From Actinomycetales bacterium (GTDB taxonomy: Bacteria > Actinomycetota > Actinomycetes > S36-B12), in NCBI GenBank assembly GCA_017849335.1, contig JAFIHP010000334.1, forward strand, positions 1 through 13,449: a DNA stretch of 13,449 bases. Direction: 5' to 3'. Numbering within the stretch: the first letter of the stretch is position 1; the number at the start of each line of letters is the position of its first letter. The notes under the pieces are model-generated. The model ran no database searches. It saw only the letters and a list, made by a program, of their open reading frames with translations, and was not told the DNA's origin. Positions 6,226 through 12,333 of this stretch are shown here, one piece after another. Position numbers and translations under genes: made by a program.

Positions 6226-6717
6226 ATGAGCGCAACCACCATGTCTGTCGCCGCTGCTGCCGAGGACTTCCTGTCTCAGCACCGCATCGCCGTGACCGGC
6301 GTCTCGCGCACTCCCGCCGGGCACGGGAGCAACGCCGTCTACGTTCGCCTCCGTGACCGTGGCTATCAGGTGTTCGCGGTCAATCCCAACGCCGCCGAGG
6401 TCGAGGGCGACGCGGCGTACCCGAGCCTGTCGATGATCCCCGGAGGCGTTGCCGTCGTCGTGATCGGCACCCGTCCGGAGCACGCCGACGGCTCCGTGCG
6501 CGAGGCCGTCGACCTGGGCGTGCGTCGTATCTGGATGCACCGCGGGTTCGGCGGCGGCAGCGTCAGTCGAACGGCGGTCGAGTACGGCCGTAGCCGCGGA
6601 GCGACCGTGATCGACGGCGGCTGCCCCCTGATGTTCGGCGCCGCATCGGACGGAGGGCATCGCTTCATGTGCCGCGTGCTGTCGGTGCTCGGTGCCGTCC
6701 CCCGTCGCGTGAGCTAA
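6226..6717 (+). CDS. CoA-binding Rossmann-fold protein (YccU/CoA_binding_2 type)
   Basis: A 163-residue single-domain protein of the YccU-like CoA-binding family. Visible family motifs are the nucleotide loop IAVTGVSRTPAGHGSNAVYV (21-40), YQVFAVNPNAAEVEGDAAYPSL (47-68), VVVIGTRPEHADGSVREAVDLGVRRIWMH (77-105) and the C-terminal VIDGGCPLMFG (128-138). C133 is the family's conserved Cys. The molecular role is not known; a CoA or CoA-disulfide partner is inferred. The start is set by GAGGAG 5 nt upstream of ATG 6226. The stop codon TAA ends inside the palindromic operator of the next gene, a CoA-disulfide-reductase-like enzyme 38 bp downstream, so the two are probably functionally linked in CoA-thiol or persulfide handling. 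Confidence 0.85.
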   Translation: MSATTMSVAAAAEDFLSQHRIAVTGVSRTPAGHGSNAVYVRLRDRGYQVFAVNPNAAEVEGDAAYPSLSMIPGGVAVVVIGTRPEHADGSVREAVDLGVRRIWMHRGFGGGSVSRTAVEYGRSRGATVIDGGCPLMFGAASDGGHRFMCRVLSVLGAVPRRVS

Positions 6718-6732
6718 TACCCCCGGGGGTAT
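6717..6732. promoter_or_regulatory. Perfect palindrome ATACCCCCGGGGGTAT, CsoR/CstR-type operator
   Basis: A 16-bp perfect palindrome with an AT-ended, C5-G5 core. This is the form bound by the CsoR family (CsoR for Cu(I), CstR for persulfides), whose sites are typically ATACCC...GGGTAT. It starts on the last base of the upstream stop codon and overlaps the TATAGT -10 box, so a bound repressor would block RNA polymerase. No CsoR/CstR gene lies in this window. Target identity is inferred from the motif and from the downstream CoA-disulfide reductase-rhodanese gene, which favours a sulfur (CstR-like) sensor. Confidence 0.75.
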
Positions 6733-6735
6733 AGT
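6730..6735 (+). promoter_or_regulatory. -10 box (TATAGT) of the CoA-disulfide reductase gene
   Basis: TATAGT matches 5 of 6 positions of TATAAT and overlaps the last 3 bases of the palindromic operator. Transcription would begin near 6742, just before the AGGAGG Shine-Dalgarno (6745-6750). No good -35 hexamer is visible 17 bp upstream, which often goes with activator or repressor control. Confidence 0.5.
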
Positions 6736-6755
6736 GGACCCAATAGGAGGTCCAC
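6734..6755 (+). repeat. Inverted repeat flanking the Shine-Dalgarno
   Basis: GTGGACC (6734-6740) and GGTCCAC (6749-6755) are perfect 7-bp arms separated by CAATAGGA. The AGGAGG Shine-Dalgarno lies partly in the loop and partly in the 3' arm, and the ATG follows at 6756. As RNA it would hide the ribosome-binding site. If transcription starts near 6742, the 5' arm would be present only in read-through mRNA from upstream. Confidence 0.6.
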
Positions 6756-8423
6756 ATGAAGATCGTGATCGTCGGCGGTGTCGCCGGCGGGATGTCAGCG
6801 GCGACGCGGCTTCGCCGCATGGACGAGCAGGCCGAGATCGTCGTTCTCGAGCGCGACGACTACGTGTCGTTCGCGAACTGCGGGCTGCCGTACCACCTCG
6901 GCGGCGAGATCACGCGGCGTGAGGCCCTGGTTCTCCAGACTCCGAAGAGCCTGCGAGACCAGTTCGGCATCGACGTGCGCACCGGCAACGAGGTCGTCGC
7001 CGTGCACCCGGGCACGCACGAGGTCGTCGTCCGCGAGCGGGACGGCGGCCGGGAGTACACCGAGTCGTACGACCGCCTGATCCTGTCCACTGGCGCGGCC
7101 GCCATCCGTCCTCCCCTACCGGGCATCGACCACCCGCGGATCCGATCACTGCGCAACATCCCCGACATGGACGGCATCGCCGCGCTGCTCGGCGACGCGC
7201 AGTCAGCGGTCGTCGTCGGCGGTGGGTACATCGGCCTGGAGATGGTCGAGGCACTGCGTCATCGCGGCATCGCCGTCACCCTGGTGGAGGCGGCCGACCA
7301 GATCATGACCGTGCTCGATCGCGAGATGACCGTGCCCCTGCTGGCGGAGCTCGATCGCAACGACGTGCGCGTCCTGCTGTCGACCACGGCCAAGGGCTTC
7401 GCCGACGACGACGGTCGCGTCGTGGTCGACCTCGGTGACGAGCGGCTCACGACCGACCTCGTCATCCTCGCCGTCGGCGTCCGCCCGGAGTCCTCGCTGG
7501 CCGTGGCGGCCGGCCTGGCCGTGTCCGACCGCGGCGCCGTGATCGTCGACGAGCACATGCGGACGTCGGACCCCGACATCTTCGCGGTCGGCGACTCGGT
7601 CCAGGTGACCGACACCGTCACGGGCAACCCGGTCGTCGTGCCGCTCGCCGGCCCGGCGAACCGCCAGGGTCGCATCGCCGCGGACGCGATCAGCGGGCGG
7701 CCGTCGGCCTACACCAGCACGCAGGGCACCGGCATCGTGCGCGTGTTCGGCCTGACGGCGGCGATGACGGGCGCGACGGAGGCGGCACTCACCCGCGCCG
7801 GGCGACCGTTCCAGAAGGTCTACGTGCACCCGAACGACCACGCCGGCTACTTCCCCGGCGCCGTCTCGATCCACCTCAAGGTCCTGTTCGACCCGCAGGA
7901 CGGCCGGCTCCTGGGGGCGCAAGCCGTCGGAGCGGACGGCGTCGACAAGCGGATCGACGTGCTCGCGGTGGCGCTGCGGGCGGGGATGACGATCGAGGAT
8001 CTCGAGCATCTCGAGCTCGCGTACGCGCCGCCGTTCGGCTCCGCGAAGGACGCCGTCAACATGGCCGGCTTCGTCGGGGGCAACCTCCTCCGCGGCGATG
8101 TCGCCCTCTGGTACGCCGAGCAGTGGCCGGACCTGCCGTCCGACGCCGTGGTGCTCGACGTGCGCAACGCCGACGAGCGGAATCGCTGGGCTATCCCGGA
8201 CTCCACGTGGATCCCGCTGCCGGAGCTGCGCGACCGGCTCGGCGAGCTTCCGCCCGGGGCGCCGATCTACGCCTACTGCCGGTCCGGGTTCCGGTCGTAC
8301 CTGGCGCAGCGCATCCTGGCGCAGTCCGGCTGGCCCGACGCGGCGACGCTGGCCGGCGGCGAGCTGACGTTCCAGGCCGTCCTCCCGGCGGTCGCGGCCG
8401 ACCGGGAGCTCGCCTCGGCGTAG
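6756..8423 (+). CDS. CoA-disulfide reductase-like flavoprotein with C-terminal rhodanese domain
   Basis: A 555-residue two-domain protein. Residues 1-450 form a pyridine nucleotide-disulfide oxidoreductase: FAD loop IVIVGGVAGG (3-12), single redox Cys C42 in SFANCGLPYHLGG (the CoADR/Nox pattern, not a CxxxxC pair), NAD(P)H loop VVVGGGYIGLEMVEAL (about 151-166), and FAD motif DPDIFAVGDS (about 270-280). Two Tyr contexts typical of CoA-disulfide reductases follow, GYFPGAVS and AYAPPFGSAKD. Residues 459-550 form a rhodanese domain (VVLDVRNADERNRWAIP) with catalytic C508 in YCRSGFRS. Such fusions reduce CoA disulfide or CoA-persulfide with NAD(P)H and move sulfane sulfur. AGGAGG lies 5 nt before the ATG. 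Regulation by the palindrome at 6717-6732 is likely. It could also act as an NADH oxidase or NADH-dependent polysulfide reductase. Confidence 0.93.
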   Translation: MKIVIVGGVAGGMSAATRLRRMDEQAEIVVLERDDYVSFANCGLPYHLGGEITRREALVLQTPKSLRDQFGIDVRTGNEVVAVHPGTHEVVVRERDGGREYTESYDRLILSTGAAAIRPPLPGIDHPRIRSLRNIPDMDGIAALLGDAQSAVVVGGGYIGLEMVEALRHRGIAVTLVEAADQIMTVLDREMTVPLLAELDRNDVRVLLSTTAKGFADDDGRVVVDLGDERLTTDLVILAVGVRPESSLAVAAGLAVSDRGAVIVDEHMRTSDPDIFAVGDSVQVTDTVTGNPVVVPLAGPANRQGRIAADAISGRPSAYTSTQGTGIVRVFGLTAAMTGATEAALTRAGRPFQKVYVHPNDHAGYFPGAVSIHLKVLFDPQDGRLLGAQAVGADGVDKRIDVLAVALRAGMTIEDLEHLELAYAPPFGSAKDAVNMAGFVGGNLLRGDVALWYAEQWPDLPSDAVVLDVRNADERNRWAIPDSTWIPLPELRDRLGELPPGAPIYAYCRSGFRSYLAQRILAQSGWPDAATLAGGELTFQAVLPAVAADRELASA

Positions 8424-8431
8424 TCGCCCGG

Positions 8432-8446
8432 AGGGAGGTCCTCCCT
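8432..8446. terminator. Inverted repeat between convergent genes
   Basis: AGGGAGGTCCTCCCT has 7-bp arms around one base and lies 9 bp after the reductase stop, overlapping the stop codon of the kinase on the other strand. In RNA it would form a 5-6 bp stem. There is no T tract. It may act as a weak bidirectional terminator. Confidence 0.4.
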
Positions 8447-9983
8447 ACCGTGGGTTCAGCCGACGGTGGGCCTTCTTCAGGGCGGGGTAGAGGCGGCGGT
8501 ACTGCTCGTACTGCTCGACGTAGACCGCACGGTCCGTGCCGTCCGGAAGGAACGTGTCGGTCACGACGGCGCGGGCACCCGCCTGGTCCAGCGTCATGTC
8601 GCCCAGGCAGACCCGCGCCCACAGGGCGGCACCCTTCAGCTGCGCGTCACGCGGGTCCGCCGGCCGTTCGACCGGGACGCCCAGCGTGTAGGCGTGGAGC
8701 TGGCACCACAGGTCGGACTGCGCCCCTCCCCCGATCATGCGGACACGGGGAACCGGGCGGCGCAGGAACTTCTGGTACGCGTCGAAGAGCCAGCGCGAGT
8801 TGAAGGCGACGCCCTCCATGACCGCGCGGATCATCGTCGCGCGGTCGGTGCGCAGCGTGACGTTGACGAAGCTGGCACGGATCTGCCGGTCCTCGACCGG
8901 GCTGCGCTCGCCGGCGAGCCACGGAGTGAACAGCACGCCCTCGCAGCCGGCGGGAGCCGTGGCGGCCATCGACGTGAGCTCGTCGTACGAGAGCTCGGGC
9001 AGCACCTGCTCCTTGACCCACCGCAGGGCAGCGCCCCCGGTCTCCTGGTTGTCCGCGACGACCCCGCACGTCGGATCCAGTCCCGGGATCGAGGCGATCG
9101 AGTGGGACACGTCGGTGCGCTTGAACGGCACCCGCGTGCTAAACCACGCCGTGGTCGAGATCGCGAGGTGCGTGTCGTACGGAGCGACGGCGCCGCTGCC
9201 GATGACCGCCGCGTGCAGGTCCTGGATCCCGGCGACGACCGGTGCGCCCGCGGCTACGCCGATCTGCTCGGCCACCTCGGGCAGCAGGGGTCCGAGCACC
9301 GATCCGGTGGGGATCAGGGGCGGGAGGCGACCGGGGTCGCGGCGGGCTCGGCGCACGAGGTCCGGGTCGTAGCGCAGCGGGCGGCCCGGACGGTTGTCGG
9401 TGAGCCAGCTGAGCGTCATCGACGCGGGGGTCCCGGCCGCTCGGCCGGTCATCCGCATCCCGAGGTAGTCGACCGGCTCGAGCAGGTAGCGGGCGCGCGC
9501 GTAGACGTCCGCGAGCTCGCGCTGCAGGAGCAGCGAGTGGCCCGTCGGGTCGGCCCCCGAAGGGGTCGGGGCACCTCCCGTCCGCCGGACGAAGGGCAGG
9601 ACCTTGTGCGGCGCGAACCCTTGGACGCTCAGCGGGCCCCCGACGACGTCGCGCACGTACCGTCCGGCGCGCGTGTCCGCCCAGAGCAGGACGTCGCCGA
9701 CAGGCACTCCGGCCGCGTCCACCGGCACGGTCGAGCCCCACTGCCCGGTGATGCCCACACCGCGAAGGTCGCTACCGCGTACACCGGACTCGGCCACGAC
9801 CTCGCGGGCCGCGTCGAGCACCTGGTCCCACCACTCCACGGCGTCCTGGGTCGCCGCCCCGTCGGCCCCGACGTGGACCGACACCGGCCGGAACGCCACG
9901 GCCAGGAGCGTGTCGTCCTCGTCGACGACCGCGACCTTGGGCCCGCCGTTGCCGAGGTCGAGGGCCAGGTACCAGCCGCCCAT
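8445..9983 (-). CDS. FGGY-family carbohydrate kinase (xylulokinase-like)
   Basis: A 512-residue protein of full FGGY length, which phosphorylates a polyol or sugar with ATP in the cytoplasm. Motifs seen: N-terminal phosphate loop YLALDLGNGGPKVAVVD (5-21) with D9 and K16; substrate region GVGITGQWGSTVPVD (76-89); WADTRA (101-106), matching W-x-D-x-R; catalytic Asp D255 in AGIQDLHAAVIGSGAV; and C-terminal adenosine motif MIGGGAQSDLWCQLHA (416-431). The usual DxGT of the first loop reads DLGN, a small departure. The start ATG 9983 is 5 nt after the stop of the PLP lyase gene, with no strong Shine-Dalgarno, so coupled translation is likely. The partner lyase suggests a substrate other than xylulose, perhaps an amino-polyol, but sequence alone cannot show it. 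Confidence 0.88.
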   Translation of the reverse strand: MGGWYLALDLGNGGPKVAVVDEDDTLLAVAFRPVSVHVGADGAATQDAVEWWDQVLDAAREVVAESGVRGSDLRGVGITGQWGSTVPVDAAGVPVGDVLLWADTRAGRYVRDVVGGPLSVQGFAPHKVLPFVRRTGGAPTPSGADPTGHSLLLQRELADVYARARYLLEPVDYLGMRMTGRAAGTPASMTLSWLTDNRPGRPLRYDPDLVRRARRDPGRLPPLIPTGSVLGPLLPEVAEQIGVAAGAPVVAGIQDLHAAVIGSGAVAPYDTHLAISTTAWFSTRVPFKRTDVSHSIASIPGLDPTCGVVADNQETGGAALRWVKEQVLPELSYDELTSMAATAPAGCEGVLFTPWLAGERSPVEDRQIRASFVNVTLRTDRATMIRAVMEGVAFNSRWLFDAYQKFLRRPVPRVRMIGGGAQSDLWCQLHAYTLGVPVERPADPRDAQLKGAALWARVCLGDMTLDQAGARAVVTDTFLPDGTDRAVYVEQYEQYRRLYPALKKAHRRLNPR

Positions 9984-9988
9984 CGGCG

Positions 9989-11404
9989 TCAGATGCCAGC
10001 AGGCGCGGTGTCGTACATCGCGTCGAGGTAGCCGCCCATGATCGCCGTCAGCGTCGCGTTGCCGTCGACCGTTCCGCCGAACCCGTACATCGCACCGCTC
10101 TCCGCCGCCTGCCCGGCGTGCTCCTGCGCGTACGCGACCGCCGCCTCGAGGTCGTCGAGGAACGCGTCGACGACACCCGGCGCCGTGTTGGGCCGGGTGA
10201 TGCAGAAGTGCAGCGCGGGCGGGAGCTGGAGCGAGTTCAGTCGCCAGCCGCGACGCTTGAGCTCGTCGTTGACGAGGTAGACGTCGACCTCGTCCGACTC
10301 GAACGCGACGAGGAACAACGGGTCGCCGATGATCCTCAGCTGCGGGGTGCGGGTACGGATCCCCTCGACCATGCGCACGGTGGCCTCGTGGATGTCGCGA
10401 GCCCCGGCCCGGAAGCCGTTGCGCCCGTTGATGACCAAGGACGCCCACGTCGCCGCGATGAGGCCCCCGCTGCGGGAGCCTGCCAGGCCCGGCGACACGT
10501 ACAGGCCGCCCGGCCAGTCCGGCACGGCGTACCACTGGTTCGTCCGCAGCTCCTTCGTCGCGTAGATCAGCGTCGACGTGCCCTTGAGCCCGTATCCGTA
10601 CTTGTGCGTGTCAGCACTGATGCTGGTGACGCCCGGCACCCGGAAGTCCCACGGCGGAACGTCGACGCCGATGTCCTCCAGCCACGGCAGCAGCAAGCCG
10701 CCCAGGCAGCCGTCGACGTGCAGCCCGATGCCGTGCTGCAGGGCGAGCGCGCCGATCTCCGGGATCGGGTCGATGACGCCGTGCGGGTAGTTGCCCGCCG
10801 AGCCGACGAGGGCGATCGTGTTCTCGTCGATCAGTGCCGCCATCGCGTCGACGTCGACGCGGTAGTCGGGCCCGACCGGTGCGTGCCGGATCTCGACGCC
10901 GAGCCAGTGCCCGCCCTTGTCCAGCGCGACATGGGCCGTCCGCGGGATGACGAGGTTGGGGCGGGTGACGCCGCGCTTGGCCGCCTGCTCGCGGTAGGCG
11001 TAGACGGCCGTGACGAGGCTCTCCGAGCCGCCGCTGGTGACGACCCCGCAGACGTCGGGTCCGGCGGCCGGGCCGTTCAGCAGCGCGGCGACCATCGACA
11101 CGATCTCGCCCTCGAACTTCGTGGCTGACGGGTACATGTCGCGCTGGAGCACGTTCGCGTGCGCGAAGACCTCGAACACCTCCGACAGCACGTGGTAGTG
11201 CTCGTGGTCGCCGGAGTACAGCGAGCCCGAGACGCGTCCCTCGTCGCCGATCCGGTCCTCGCGGCCGGCGAGCTCGCGCACCAGTGCGACGACGTCCGCC
11301 GCAGGCACGCCGTCGTCGGGGAGCTCGCGGTAGGTCTGGGTCTGCGACCGGTACGGGTAGAGCTCGTCGAGGAACGCGGTGATCGCGTCGACGTCGCCGG
11401 ACAT
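9989..11404 (-). CDS. Sphingosine-1-phosphate-lyase-like PLP enzyme
   Basis: A 471-residue fold-type I PLP enzyme. It resembles eukaryotic and bacterial sphingosine-1-phosphate lyases along most of its length: EGRVSGSLYSGD (55-66), GVVTSGGSESLVTAVYAYRE (120-139; PLP phosphate), RTAHVALDKGGHW (155-167; ring-stacking H158), LHVDGCLGGLLLPW (228-241; D231 to the pyridine N), GVTSISADTHKYGYGLKG (258-275; Schiff-base K268), and YVSPGLAGSRSGGLIAATWA (302-321). S1P lyases cleave a 1-phospho-2-amino-3-hydroxy compound to phosphoethanolamine and an aldehyde. In the usual NPLHPDIFP segment this protein has NVLQRDMYP (84-92), so the conserved phosphate-site His is Gln87. There is no membrane anchor. GGGAG lies about 5 nt before the ATG. 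A group II decarboxylase (MfnA/tyrosine decarboxylase type) is the weaker alternative. Confidence 0.88.
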   Translation of the reverse strand: MSGDVDAITAFLDELYPYRSQTQTYRELPDDGVPAADVVALVRELAGREDRIGDEGRVSGSLYSGDHEHYHVLSEVFEVFAHANVLQRDMYPSATKFEGEIVSMVAALLNGPAAGPDVCGVVTSGGSESLVTAVYAYREQAAKRGVTRPNLVIPRTAHVALDKGGHWLGVEIRHAPVGPDYRVDVDAMAALIDENTIALVGSAGNYPHGVIDPIPEIGALALQHGIGLHVDGCLGGLLLPWLEDIGVDVPPWDFRVPGVTSISADTHKYGYGLKGTSTLIYATKELRTNQWYAVPDWPGGLYVSPGLAGSRSGGLIAATWASLVINGRNGFRAGARDIHEATVRMVEGIRTRTPQLRIIGDPLFLVAFESDEVDVYLVNDELKRRGWRLNSLQLPPALHFCITRPNTAPGVVDAFLDDLEAAVAYAQEHAGQAAESGAMYGFGGTVDGNATLTAIMGGYLDAMYDTAPAGI

Positions 11405-11417
11405 GTGGACTCCCGAT

Positions 11418-11440
11418 CGCGCCGGTCGGGCACCGGCGCG
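11418..11440 (-). promoter_or_regulatory. 8-bp hairpin just upstream of the lyase Shine-Dalgarno
   Basis: CGCGCCGG (11418-11425) and CCGGCGCG (11433-11440) are perfect arms with a 7-nt loop. It lies in the 67-bp gap between the acetolactate decarboxylase stop and the lyase ATG, 3 nt from the GGGAG Shine-Dalgarno. It could separate expression of the two genes as an attenuator, processing site or weak terminator; there is no T tract. Confidence 0.5.
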
Positions 11441-11471
11441 GCGCCTACTCTCGCACAGCCGAGGTCACTGG

Positions 11472-12236
11472 CTACTGAGCAGTAGGCATGACCACGCGGA
11501 CGCTCGCGACCGGCTCGATCGACAACTGGACGTCGCTGCCCGCGACGCACGACAGCACGTGCCCGCCCGCTGCACGATCGGCGGTCAGCCCGTGCAGGTG
11601 GAGGCCGGGAGCGCCGATCCCGGCAGCAGCCGGGCCGGTCCGGAACCCGACCAGCACGGCTCGGCGCGTTCCCAGGTCGAACGTCGTCTGGGTCGCCACG
11701 ACGTCGGCGAGCGGCGGGTAGGGCGTCGCCTGCGCCGGCACGCTGCGGGTCACGAGCGAGGTGAACGTGCCTCGGACGCGCACGGCGACGACGCCCTCGG
11801 CCGCGGTGCCCGCAGCGGACGCCACCAGGCCGTCGATCGCGGCGCACGTGGTCCCCGGTGCCACCGGGAGGCTCGTCGAGGGACGGAACGCGACCGCCTC
11901 GGCGAACGGCGTCGGGGTCGACGGGGCGACCGGTCGCGGCACGCCGTCCAGCCCGACCCGGTACGGCACGCCGCCGACGACGACCATCTCGCCGTCCAGG
12001 CCGGCGAAGGTGCCCAGGCCGATGGTGGACGGCCCCTGCAGCACCGTGGAGATCGGCGCGAGCGGGTCGTAGTCGGGCGCGGTGAGGTACGCGTACGTCC
12101 CGACCTGGACCAGTTCGGGTGCCGGCGGCGCGGCGTGCGGCGCCGGGACTGCCCCTGCTGTCGTCGCGGGGACCGCGAGCGCCACCACGGCGACGGCCGC
12201 GATCATCGACAGGCGCGCACGGTGTCGGGCTGGCAT
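11472..12236 (-). CDS. Secreted alpha-acetolactate decarboxylase
   Basis: A 254-residue protein of the ALDC family (budA/alsD), which turns 2-acetolactate into acetoin. Residues 1-30 form a signal peptide (ARHRAR, core LSMIAAVAVVALAV, likely cleavage after TTAGA or AVPA), so it is predicted to be exported; exported members are known, for instance the Brevibacillus enzyme. Family motifs: GLGTFAGLDGEMVVVGG (73-89) with E83; PFAEAVAFRP (110-119); VRVRGTFTSLVTRSVPAQATPYPPL (152-176) with R155; zinc ligands H213, H215 and H226 in HLHGLTADRAAGGHV; and E241 in SIEPVASVRVVMP. All catalytic positions are kept. No acetolactate synthase is in the window. There is no Shine-Dalgarno; TACAGT ends 6 nt before the ATG, suggesting a leaderless mRNA. 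A second in-frame ATG lies 10 codons in but would weaken the signal peptide. Confidence 0.88.
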   Translation of the reverse strand: MPARHRARLSMIAAVAVVALAVPATTAGAVPAPHAAPPAPELVQVGTYAYLTAPDYDPLAPISTVLQGPSTIGLGTFAGLDGEMVVVGGVPYRVGLDGVPRPVAPSTPTPFAEAVAFRPSTSLPVAPGTTCAAIDGLVASAAGTAAEGVVAVRVRGTFTSLVTRSVPAQATPYPPLADVVATQTTFDLGTRRAVLVGFRTGPAAAGIGAPGLHLHGLTADRAAGGHVLSCVAGSDVQLSIEPVASVRVVMPTAQ

Positions 12237-12242
12237 GTGCGG

Positions 12243-12248
12243 ACTGTA
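12243..12248 (-). promoter_or_regulatory. Candidate -10 box (TACAGT) for leaderless ALDC mRNA
   Basis: TACAGT on the minus strand fits TANNNT and lies exactly 6 nt before the ATG at 12236, so transcription would begin at the start codon. No Shine-Dalgarno is present. No clear -35 was seen. Confidence 0.4.
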
Positions 12249-12333
12249 GACCGACGCCTGGCGCGCACGTGCCACCATGAGCCGGGAACGAACGAGCCGA
12301 CGACGAGTCCGTCGATGATGCGAAGGAGCCGGC

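Noticed and set aside
6096..6242. Upstream extension of the esterase frame to an ATG at 6242
   Set aside because: It would place about 49 Arg-rich residues before the signal peptide and overlap the CoA-binding gene start.
8466..10031. 521-codon plus-strand frame antisense to the kinase
   Set aside because: The kinase on the minus strand has all FGGY motifs; this frame translates to low-complexity Arg/Val/Asp-rich sequence with no family signal.
9984..10535. Upstream extension of the kinase frame (a 696-residue product)
   Set aside because: It overlaps the 3' part of the lyase gene in another frame; the FGGY family begins at the ATG at 9983 with YLALDLG.
9989..11404. Tyrosine/glutamate decarboxylase (MfnA-type) for the PLP enzyme
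   Set aside because: Segments such as EGRVSGSLY, GVTSISADTHKYGY and LAGSRSGG agree better with S1P lyases; decarboxylase activity is not excluded.
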